Source: an uncultured Gammaproteobacteria bacterium (GTDB lineage: Bacteria; Pseudomonadota; Gammaproteobacteria; Eutrophobiales; Eutrophobiaceae). From it: a stretch of DNA of 64,000 nucleotides. Positions 31,213 through 40,600 of this stretch are shown here, one piece after another. The number at the start of each line of letters is the position of its first letter. Position 1 is the stretch's first letter. The stretch lies in contig CATOTD010000012.1 of the NCBI GenBank assembly GCA_951812995.1, forward strand, positions 1 to 64,000, read 5' to 3'. The notes under the pieces are model-generated. The model had not been told where the DNA came from and did no database searches. It was given only the letters and a program-made list of their open reading frames with translations. A program made the translations under genes and the position numbers.

Positions 31213-32456
31213 TGGCCGATATTGAAAAAAATATCATTGCTGGATTAACCGGGTTGCGCGATTGGGTTGATGCCCGCTTCCCATTGATGCAGAACTGGAA
31301 TGAGCATCTTGCTAAATATTATGCACCCAAGAATTTTAATTTCTGGTATTACTTTGGTGCTTTCGCGTTACTTGTATTTGCCATACAGATAGTGACCGGA
31401 ATCTGGTTGACGATGAATTACAAACCCTCGGCTGAAAATGCGTTTGCCTCCGTTGAGTATATTATGCGGGATGTTAGCTGGGGATGGCTTATTCGCTACA
31501 TGCACTCAACAGGCGCATCAGCATTTTTCATCGTTATCTATCTGCACATGTTCCGCGCTTTATTGTATGGGTCCTATAAAAAACCACGCGAATTGTTGTG
31601 GCTGTCGGGCATGGCACTCTATCTGGTGATCATGGGCGAGGCCTTTTTTGGCTACCTGCTACCCTGGGGTCAGATGTCTTATTGGGGGGCGCAGGTCATC
31701 ATCTCATTGTTTGGTGCCTTACCCATTGTAGGCGATCAACTATCGCTCTGGATTCGCGGTGATTTTGTCGTTTCAGATGTGACCTTAAACCGTTTCTTTG
31801 CACTACATGTCATTGCCTTCCCGTTACTCATCTTTGGGCTTATTGGTGCCCATATTCTTGCGTTGCATAAGGTCGGCTCCAATAATCCTGACGGTGTTGA
31901 GATCAAAAAAAATAAAAATGCGGAGGGCATTCCCGTTGATGGCATTCCGTTTCATCCTTACTACACGGTAAAAGATATCTTTGGTGTGTCAGTATTCCTA
32001 ATCTTCTTTTTTGCGGTTGTCTTTTTTATGCCAGAGATGAATGGCTATTTTCTGGAACACGCCAATTTCGTCCCTGCCGACCCGCTTAAAACGCCAGAAC
32101 ACATAGCACCGGTATGGTACTTCACCCCGTTTTATTCGATTTTGCGTGCCGTGCCAAGTCAGCTTGGTGGTGTCATAGCTATGGGTTTGGCAACGAATAT
32201 ATTTCTGTTGTTACCCTGGTTGGATAGAAGCCCCGTAAAATCGATACGTTATCGTGGTTGGAATTTTCGTTGCGCACTTATCATATTTGTCATTAGTTTC
32301 CTCACATTAGGGTGGTTGGGTATGCAGGCGGTAACACCGTTATACACTTGGATGGCCCGCTTTTTTTCAGTGCTTTACTTTGCCTTCTTCTTAGGTATGC
32401 CTTTTTATACCGCGATTGATAACGATAAAATTGTGCCAGACCGGGTGCAAGGCTAA
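31212..32456 (+). CDS. petB: Cytochrome b subunit of the bc1 complex
   Basis: 414 aa polytopic membrane protein. Haem-binding helices are visible: WLIRYMHSTGASAFFIVIYLHMFRA and the second His pair in FALHVIAFPLLIFGLIGAHILALH. The quinol site shows as APVWYFTPFYSILRA (PEWY-like, here PVWY). Eight helices in total. Overlaps petA and petC by one base each, so the three are one operon. Confidence 0.97.
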   Translation: MADIEKNIIAGLTGLRDWVDARFPLMQNWNEHLAKYYAPKNFNFWYYFGAFALLVFAIQIVTGIWLTMNYKPSAENAFASVEYIMRDVSWGWLIRYMHSTGASAFFIVIYLHMFRALLYGSYKKPRELLWLSGMALYLVIMGEAFFGYLLPWGQMSYWGAQVIISLFGALPIVGDQLSLWIRGDFVVSDVTLNRFFALHVIAFPLLIFGLIGAHILALHKVGSNNPDGVEIKKNKNAEGIPVDGIPFHPYYTVKDIFGVSVFLIFFFAVVFFMPEMNGYFLEHANFVPADPLKTPEHIAPVWYFTPFYSILRAVPSQLGGVIAMGLATNIFLLLPWLDRSPVKSIRYRGWNFRCALIIFVISFLTLGWLGMQAVTPLYTWMARFFSVLYFAFFLGMPFYTAIDNDKIVPDRVQG

Positions 32457-33208
32457 TGTCAGCATTTAGACGACTACGCAATAAGTTCGTACTCATCCTA
32501 TTGATGCTGAGCTCTGGTACTGTCTTGGCAGCAGGCGGCGCAGATCTGATGCGTATGGAAGTTGATCTTTCTAATCAAGCCGCACTGCAACGCGGGGCAA
32601 AGACCTTTGTCAATTATTGCTTAGGTTGTCATGCGGCCGCCTATATGCGCTACAACCGCATGGGGCAGGATCTTGGCATCAGCGACGAGGTACTGAAGTC
32701 CAACTTCATGTTTGGCACAGATAAAGTGGGTGACACCATGACCATCGCCATGCGCGATATTGATTCACTTCGATTTTTTGGCGTGTCACCACCGGATTTA
32801 TCCGTTACTGCGCGTGCCCGTGGTGCAGACTGGCTTTATTCCTATTTTAAGACGTTCTATGTGGATGAATCGCGTCCATTTGGTGTAAATAATCTAACAT
32901 TTAAAGACGTGGGTATGCCGCATGTTCTATGGCAACTGCAGGGCATGCAGCACTTGGTGCACAAGGCGGATGAGGCGGGCGCACACCACACGCCGACCTA
33001 TGAAGATTTGAAATTAATCACACCAGGCAAACAGACTGCAGAAGAATACGATCAAACAGTGCGTGATTTAGTCAATTTTATGGTTTATCTAGGCGAGCCG
33101 ATCAAGCTAAAACGCGGTAAGATCGGAGCCTGGGTCTTGTTGTATCTGTTTCTTTTCATGATAATCGCATATCTACTGAAAAAGGAATATTGGCGTGATG
33201 TGCATTAA
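32456..33208 (+). CDS. petC: Cytochrome c1 of the bc1 complex
   Basis: 250 aa. Signal peptide (LILLMLSSGTVLAAGG), covalent haem motif NYCLGCHAAAYMRYNRM, axial-ligand region IALxMRDI further on, and a C-terminal transmembrane anchor (WVLLYLFLFMIIAYLLKKEYW). Delivers electrons to soluble cytochromes in the periplasm. Ends the petABC operon. Confidence 0.97.
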   Translation: MSAFRRLRNKFVLILLMLSSGTVLAAGGADLMRMEVDLSNQAALQRGAKTFVNYCLGCHAAAYMRYNRMGQDLGISDEVLKSNFMFGTDKVGDTMTIAMRDIDSLRFFGVSPPDLSVTARARGADWLYSYFKTFYVDESRPFGVNNLTFKDVGMPHVLWQLQGMQHLVHKADEAGAHHTPTYEDLKLITPGKQTAEEYDQTVRDLVNFMVYLGEPIKLKRGKIGAWVLLYLFLFMIIAYLLKKEYWRDVH

Positions 33209-33347
33209 CCCGCCTTGGCTATATTGTGCCCGCGTCTATATTGTCCGCGCCGGGCCGTAAATATTCGGAAAATCAGTCAGAGTCCATTATTTTCTTGAAT
33301 CTGGTGTATAATCCAGTCCTTTTGAAAAAGGCTGGAGTATAGATAGT

Positions 33348-33977
33348 ATGGTAAGTATCACCAATCGCCGTTCAACCATGATTTTATATTCAGACAGCAG
33401 TCGTCCGATCGGGCATGCTGTACGTATCGTGTTGGCAGAAAAAGATATCAATGCCGAGGTCAACTTTATCGAAGATAACAACAGACCCGAAGCGTTAAAT
33501 GAGTTAAATCCGTATAACTCAATCCTGACCTTGGTGGATAGAGACTTGGTGCTTTATGACGCGCAGATCATCATGGAATACCTTGACGAACGTTTTCCTC
33601 ACCCGCCACTCATGCCAGTTGATCCAGTCAATCGCGCTAGTAACCGTCAATTACGTTATCGTGTCATGTATGACTTGTATGCGGCCGCAACAGAGCTTGA
33701 GAGTGATGATGAAATAGTGGTCGCCAATGCCAGGAAAGTCTTGTATGACAACCTGACAGCAATTGCACCGGCGTTTACACAGATGCCTTATTTCATGTCA
33801 GAGGAATACTCACTGGTTGATTGCTGTATGGCACCATTGATGCTACGTCTAAATGAGTATGATATAAAATTGCCCATGTCTGGTAACCCATTAAAAGAAT
33901 ATGCGGATCGCTTGTTTGAACGTGCGGCATTTAAAACCAGCTTGTCAATGTTGGAACAGGAATACAGCACCGCTTGA
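33348..33977 (+). CDS. sspA: Stringent starvation protein A
   Basis: 209 aa, GST fold without GST activity. Matches SspA: RSTMILYSDSSRPIGHAVRIVLAEKDINAEV, LNPYNSILTLVDRDLVLYDAQIIMEYLDERFPHPPLMPVDPVNRA. SspA binds RNA polymerase in starved cells. A TATAAT box at 33307-33312 could be its -10. The usual partner sspB is not downstream: a GC-rich repeat and an IS256 copy begin within 16-93 bp of the stop. Confidence 0.94.
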   Translation: MVSITNRRSTMILYSDSSRPIGHAVRIVLAEKDINAEVNFIEDNNRPEALNELNPYNSILTLVDRDLVLYDAQIIMEYLDERFPHPPLMPVDPVNRASNRQLRYRVMYDLYAAATELESDDEIVVANARKVLYDNLTAIAPAFTQMPYFMSEEYSLVDCCMAPLMLRLNEYDIKLPMSGNPLKEYADRLFERAAFKTSLSMLEQEYSTA

Positions 33978-33992
33978 TTGTCTATCAGGCAT

Positions 33993-34069
33993 GAACACAC
34001 GCCCGAGCCGACTCGGCCACACCCAGCCCGACCACGCCACACGCTCGCACCGCCCCAACTCACCCTGAT
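33993..34069. repeat. GC-rich repeat, locus 2
   Basis: About 77 bp, C-rich on the plus strand (CCCGAGCCGACTCGGCC, CCCAGCCCGACCACGCC), G-rich on the other. Same character and shared words (GGTCGGG, GGGCTGGG) as the blocks at 8440-8515 and 63690-63825. No coding sense. Immediately abuts the IS256 copy at 34070. Confidence 0.55.
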
Positions 34070-35440
34070 GGTAGTGTCAATAATCTTTCGCACTTTCTGA
34101 TTTGGCTTTCCCCTAAATCTGGTTGTTACGCTACCTGAAAGTCCTTTTCTTTATCCATCTCTTGGAGCAAATCCATGTTCAGATATTTCCGCGTTCCCCA
34201 CTAGCTCCCCGCGATGTGTCTAAGCCTTGCCGCACAAAGCATCAACGCCGAGTTGCCATCCGGGAATGCACACACTACTCAAGTTCGCCGCCTGATTTCT
34301 CGGATGATCCTCTCCAAAGGATTGTTAGTCCGAATGCGAATCCAGTGCTCTGCCAGAAACCGATAATACGTCAGGGTCTCTTCCACGCACTGGTCCAGCC
34401 AATCCGTTGCACTCAATAACTTCATGTCCCTGAGCTTCTTCTCAACCTCCGTGGCCTTATGCCTGGCTGATTCCAGATCTTCAGATGCATGGATAGCCTG
34501 CAACATGCGAGAGACTTCTTTGACACGACCACGAGACACATGACTGAAGACGTTGCGGTAGCAGTGCACAATACAACGCTGCCACTTAGCTTCGGGGTAG
34601 AAGTCACCGATCGACTCCTTGCGCCCAAGACAGGCATCACTGAGCACCAACCTGATGCCCTTGAGACCGCGTGCCTGCAAATGACGCAGGAATCCTGACC
34701 ATCCCACCTTATCCTCCTTAGTACCTTCAACAATCCCTGGAATGCGGCGGTAGCCATCGTCCCCAACACCTATGGCGACTAGAACAGAAACGTTCTTCAC
34801 TGCACCGCCCCAACTGCGTTTGAGCACAACACCGTCCAGGTATACATAAGGGAAATCACTCCCTATGGGGCGATTACGCCACTCTTCAATCTGCCCATAG
34901 ATACGCTGGTTGAGCTTTGAAATAATCCCTAAGCTAACACGGGTACCCCACAATGCTGCGGTAATGTCTTCTACACGTTGTACTGAAACACCTGCCAGAT
35001 ACATCTCAATCAGTGCCTCTTCGACAGACGCTACACGGTGTCGGTATCGCTCTATGATCGCCATCTCAAAGGTCTGTTTGCGTAGCTTCTGCATCTTTAA
35101 CTCAAGCTCTCTGGCCCTTGTGTGAAGCTTCCTGGTGTAGCTACCAGACCGGTCGTCTTTGCGCGTCTCAGTGCGTGCATATCGATCAGCACCCACCAAC
35201 GCATCAGCCTCAGCGTCCAGAATCTGGTTAAGGGTGTCTTCCACAGTCTTCAGTACCACTTTGTTGAGATGGCCCTGCAGTGCCTGTTCATCAATAGGGA
35301 CTACATTGTTCAAGTGCTTGTTTGTATCATCGCTCATGGCGACTCTTCTCCTGGTCAAATAAATGGTTATGTCACTTTTTATTTAACCAGATAAAGGGAA
35401 AACCGCCTCTTCATATTTGCGAAAGATAATTTACGTTATC
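34070..35440 (-). mobile_element. IS256-family element, type 1, copy A
   Basis: 1371 bp. Ends are related inverted repeats sharing AAT.ATCTTTCGCA: GGTAGTGTCAATAATC at 34070 and the complement of TTTACGTTATC at 35440. No matching direct repeats: left flank CACCCTGAT, right flank GCATAAGGC. The right flank is itself the interior of another copy in opposite orientation (35441-35832), so this is not a simple insertion. Confidence 0.88.
34201..35337 (-). pseudogene. IS256-family (mutator-type) transposase, premature stop
   Basis: The start ATG at 35337 follows AGGAGAAG. Catalytic DDE positions are visible: YVYLDGVVLK, LVLSDACLG, and NNPLERIIREIRRRT with the Glu. A TGA at 34279-34281 interrupts codon 353 just after RRRT. 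In copy C the same place reads on as RVVGAFPDGNSALMLCAARL to a stop, here at 34201. So about 25 C-terminal residues are lost; all three acidic residues lie before the break, so residual activity cannot be excluded. Confidence 0.88.
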
Positions 35441-35832
35441 GCATAAGGCCACAGAGGTCGAGAAGAAACTCAGGGACATGAAGTTATCGAGTGCGGCGGA
35501 TTGGCTGGGTAGTGCATGGAAGAGACCCTGACGTATTATCGGTTTCTGGCAGAGCACTGGATTCGCATTCGGACTAACAATCCTTTGGAGCGGATCATCC
35601 GAGAAATCAGGCGGCGAACTTGAGTAGTGTGTGCATTCCCGGATGGCAACTCGGCGTTGATGCTTTGTGCGGCAAGGCTTAGACACATCGCGGGGAGCTA
35701 GTGGGGAACGCGGAAATATCTGAACATGGATTTGCTCCAAGAGATGGATAAAGAAAAGGATTTTCAGGTAGCGTAACAACCAGATTTAAGGGAAAGCCAA
35801 ATCAGAAAGTGCGAAAGATTATTGACACTACC
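35441..35832 (+). mobile_element. IS256-family type 1, copy B (3' fragment, inverted)
   Basis: Contains only the last third of the transposase and the right terminal repeat (ending TTGACACTACC at 35832), in opposite orientation to copy A and joined to it at 35440/35441. The reading frame is broken. Its 5' part matches copy C (frameshift variant CTGGGTAGTGCATGG), while its 3' part matches copy A (the TGA and TGTGCATTCC), so it is a mosaic. Confidence 0.88.
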
Positions 35833-36165
35833 GGATGGGGTCGGCCTTTAAGTGAAGCCACACGTTTGAGCAACCGTTAGATGCAATCCAAGCGTTGGGT
35901 AATAGCGCAACGCTCAAGCGCAAGTTTGACTTTTATCAGGCACGGTACTTTAGGGCCGACTAGGTACTTAAGACAAGGCTATCTTAAGGTGATGTATCTG
36001 AACTTGCTCAAAGTCGGCAACAAGGCGTGTTATGTGCAAGTTTCTTAAGGATTATGTCGTCTGAAAAACGGCACAAGACCTGATAACGGTCAGAATCCTT
36101 ACCGTGGTTGAACATTGAACCATTATAGGCATAATCTTCAAATACGGTTTTTTGTGCAAAGGCCA
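35833..36165. other. Unassigned spacer between two IS copies
   Basis: 333 bp with no open frame of note and no similarity I recognise. It holds a short in-frame stretch (KFDFYQARYFRAD, then stop) that may be gene debris. It sits between IS256 type 1 copy B and type 2 copy D1. Confidence 0.4.
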
Positions 36166-37540
36166 GAATTATAACCGAATCTGGTGTCTGAATAGGTTGA
36201 AGTATGCGGCGTGCCTTGCTGAAATCGGTTTTGTCTAGCAATCGAAAGTAACAAGAGGAGCACGCCACACATGACAAACAATACTGTGATTAATCTGGGT
36301 ACACCAGAGGGCATTGATCCACTGACAGAGTTACTCAGATCTGGTGCGAAGCAGTTAATCACCGAAGCTGTCCAGGTAGAGCCAGATGAGTTGATGACGC
36401 ATTATGATGATCAAAAAACGGCTGACGTACGCCAGCACGTTGTCCGTAGCGGTCATCATCCAGAACGAGAGATCATCATCGGGGTTGGCAAGGTCAGCGT
36501 CGAGGTGCCCAATATCCGTAGCCGAGAAGGCGAGCCTGAGAGCTTCCAATCGTTAATAGCGCCTCCTTACATCCGGCGTACAGCGACCCTGGACGCGGCG
36601 ATTCCCTGGCTTTATTTGAAAGGTGTTTCGAGTGGTCAGATGCAAAGTGCACTGGAAGCGATGGTCGGACTGGAGGCCAAAGGGCTGTCGGCCAATGTCG
36701 TGGGTTGTTTGAAACGGCAATGGGAAGCTGCATACAAGCAATGGTGTACACGTTCCGTGGCGGATGAATGGGTCTATATCTAGGCTGATGGCATCTACAG
36801 TGGTCTTCGCGGTGAAGATGGTCGATTGTGCTGCCTGGTTATCATCGGCGTGAACAGTCGCGGTCAGAAGCATTTTATGTCGATTGAAGAGGGTGTCAGA
36901 GAGTCGAAACAGTGCTGGCGAGCAGTGTTGTTGTCGTTGCAACAAAGAGGCTTGGGTCAGCCCCGAAGCTGGCCATTGGCGATGGTGCTTTGGGCCGCAG
37001 TGGAGGAAGTGTATCCAGAGACGGACGTTCAACGTTGCTGGATGCACAAGACCGGCAATGTGTTGAACTATCTGCCGAAGTCTGTTCAGGAGAAGGCGAA
37101 GCAAGGTCTGCATGATATCTGGATGGCAGAAGATCGAGCTGATGCAGAGCAGGCGTTCGATGCATTTGAGGAACGTTTCGGTGCAAAGTATCCCAAGGCA
37201 GTGGCATGCTTATCGAAAGACCGTGATGCGTTGCTGGCATTTTATGACTTTCCAGCAGAGCACTGGAGCCACATCAGGACAACGAATGTCACCCCGTCGA
37301 GCTTTGCGACGATCCGGCATAGAACACGCCAGGCCAAAGGTTGTATCACGCGGAATACGATGTTGACGATGGTCTACAAGATGGGATTATGCGCAGAAGA
37401 TTCCTGGCGCAAACTGAGGGGCTTCAGACACCTGGCCAAGGTGATTGAAGGCATGAAGTTCAAAGATGGAATCGAGGTAACTGAGGACGACAAGGCCGCC
37501 GCATGATCAAATTGTCAGACACTACTTTTGACAATAACTC
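36166..37540 (+). mobile_element. IS256-family element, type 2, copy D1
   Basis: 1375 bp. Left end GAATTATAACC and right end ACAATAACTC; the termini share GTGTCTGA as inverted repeat core. Three related copies occur here (also 43205-44577 and 51623-52994). No matching duplications in the flanks (AAAGGCCA versus CATGGGAA). Different from type 1: transposases are only distantly alike. Confidence 0.85.
36271..37506 (+). pseudogene. IS256-family type 2 transposase, multiply broken
   Basis: SD AGAGGAG-like sequence precedes ATG. An amber codon at 36781-36783 replaces the Trp seen in copy D3 (VYIWTDG). Around 36960-36990 a 1-bp loss and an about 8-bp loss together keep the later frame but destroy the AIGDGAPGF segment with a catalytic Asp. 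The C-terminal half (VYPETDVQRCWMHKTGNVLNYLP, AEHWSHIRTTN) is intact. Not functional. Confidence 0.88.
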
Positions 37541-37675
37541 CATGGGAACACCAGTTTGGCGGAGAAGGAAAGCGTATTTTCGAACCAATTATTTGGCATT
37601 TTAGGTTGTTGGAACAACATTTTAGCTAGAACGCCTTAGGTTAAATTTATTGAATCAGACTAATTACATTCTAAT

Positions 37676-40600
37676 TCAGTCTTTTTTTTCATACACCCGT
37701 TGTTCAGTATAAATATTTGCACTGCTGCGGCTTTCACATGGAAATATCCGCATGCTATTCAATACATCTATTAAGTCATCAATACACCCTTCAGGGTCTA
37801 TTATGTAACTTGAACCCCAACACCTCCAAAATCGCCATCCAATTCTTTCCATAGTGCGCTGCCTTTTCCAATCCTCCATCCATTTTTCAGGTGGATGGTA
37901 TTTATCACCATCTAATTCTATTGCCAACCTTCGATCATTGTCTCCTTCAACAACTAAATCAATTGAAAATGCCCCTACTTTCACCTGGGGCATAATGTTG
38001 TATCCTTTTTCCACAAGACGCTTATATACATCCCTTTCAAATTCTGAATCACATAAAGCAATAGGGTTATTAATATGTTCATATTGAGGCATAGGTGATG
38101 AAAAATGACGAAGTATTTTTAAACGCAAATCTGACTCATTACTAAGGTCAGATTCTTGAATACTTCTATAAAGATACATTCTATCTCTTGCCCTTGATAA
38201 AGCTACATTCATTCTTTGCTCAGCATCCCTCTTGTTCATTACAGCACCTTGATTGGAACCAGCAACCATTGATAAGAACATAATATCTCTTTCTTTTCCC
38301 TGGAAAGTAGCCGCATCTCCACAAGCGATTCGATATTCTTGAAATATATCTTCACCCAATTCAATTAGTAATTGATCTTGAATATATTTTGCCTGCTGCG
38401 CCCCTATCAATGACAAAACACCAATACTACGCTTTTTGTATTTTGGGTCAGATACCAAAATTTTTATCTCGGCTATAATTGCCTCGGCTTCTACTTCATT
38501 AATTTTACTTCTCTCATCACGACTACCTCCTTTGACATAAACATCAATCAATGGTGGAGTTAGCTTTTCAGATGATTTCGGTATTCTCAGCGGTATTAGT
38601 GGCTCATTATAAAACTGCATACTAAATCGAATAATGGGTTCTACACATCGAAAATGCTCGGTCAACATAATACGCTGACCTGGAAATACAGCATTGGCAA
38701 GATCATATACAGAAATGCCAGGCAAAAGTAATTCTGCAAATGGCTGTTCCCTAAGAAAATTATGTTTAAGCTGTAATATTTTTTCCTCAGCTAGAAAAGC
38801 CGCTGTTGGACTTACTTGCTTATCATCACCTACAATTAACAACTTCTTTGCTCTCAATATGGCAGGTAATGCAGTAATATCAGATTGTGATGCCTCATCA
38901 ATAATCACCAAATCAAAGGAACCAAAATCTGATGGTAGGCTTTCACTAACTCTCCAAGTAGGCATAATCCAACATGGTACACCCCCATAACAATCTTGCA
39001 TTGCTCGGTAAGCATCTCTCCGATGTCTTGGTGCTCTCTTTCCAGTGCCTTTACCGATCTTTGCAACTGATGAAACAAAACGCATCAAAGCACCTTGAAC
39101 ACGTTCAGTCATGTTTTTGTGCAAACCAATATTTGTTTTTAAGTGTACAAGGTTCGAAAATGTTCTTTTTAGATCATTGTTAAGCGTTGATCTTTTTTCT
39201 GAAAGCTTCTTAAGTTGGTCACGTCCATCAATTTCATTCAAATACTGTTTACGCCGATTCCACTTCCACGCTTCAAACCAATCAACTGGGGTTAGACTGT
39301 CTTCACCCTGCATTAGTGGCTCTAATTTAAGCTTAGCACCCCAAATGGGTGCACCTGACTCAGACACCTTACCTGAGATATTTTCAATATCTTGAAAATA
39401 ACTCGTTAACTTATTTAGTCTAATTAATTCAGAGACTAAACCCTGCCACTGCTGAATAATGTTATCTGATGAGTATTCAGGGTTACCTATAATATTTTTC
39501 AAAAATTTTCTAATACTATCTGTTATATCACCATCTGACTGTTTAAGTTTTTCCATCAAGCCTTGTAACTTGATACGTTGTGCACCAAGACTTATACGTG
39601 AGGTATTCAGTTCAATAGCTTGAATTATTTTACTTATTTCTAGTTTGTTTCGTACAATTTCAGGAACATTGATTCCATGCGGGAATAGCTCAGTAATTTC
39701 TCGATTAAGAAAATTCCACTCATCCGCTATTGATCTAGCATCTGAGATTAATTTTTGTATAGACTGCACATCCTTAAACGAGCTGCCATAGTGGTATTCA
39801 AGTTTTGGTAACTCAAGCTCTTGACCAGCATGATTCCATTGAATAATAAATTTCCGCATGTCATCTTGGTAATTCACATAGTCAAGAACTGATTTCCATA
39901 CTCTTGTATTTTTTGGCAGCTCTCCCTCGACTCTTGCTTGTTCAATAATACTTTTAGAATCCTTGTTACTAAAAGAAAAAATACTAAATGCTCTTTTATT
40001 GTTTACAAGGTTTTTCAAGGTTGCTTGTATATCATCAAAGCAAGAGTATGGATCAGGAATTTCTACAAGTGTCTTGACGAATTGTTGTCGCCTATCTATC
40101 AAAGTAGACAAAGAAATTAACAACTCATCGAGTAATGACATATTGCCACCAGACTCTGGCAAATCATCAAGCCATGAATAAAACAATTGTTTTAACCAGC
40201 GATCATCCTCAAATTTTTCTAAAAGGTTAGATAATTTCTGGAGTGGTTTAATCAGTCTCTTAGCTCGATCAACGGATTTCTCTACAGAAACAGCAAGTGG
40301 GGGTATATGACTAATTTTAGAATCTTCAGCAATTTTTGCAGACGTTGAAAGGTCGTCATGAATAGCAGCTATATTTGCACTATCTGGTAAATCTTGAATA
40401 TTTGGGATGGATTTACCCACATATACAATATCCTTCCCTACCTTTCTACGTGCTGCTCTAATTTTAGCAATATCTCGATTAGTAAATTTTGGATTGTATT
40501 TTTCAGATGACCCTAGTTTATCTGGCAACCAATTATATCCATCAGCATTTATAACCAATTGAGCCAACTCCATTGCTGTTATATCTGTACCTTTTCTTTT

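Noticed and set aside
34123..34419. Plus-strand frame opposite the IS256 transposase 3' end, repeated at 35411-35779 (minus) and 49709-50089
   Set aside because: Recurs only because the IS recurs; antisense to the real transposase in each case.
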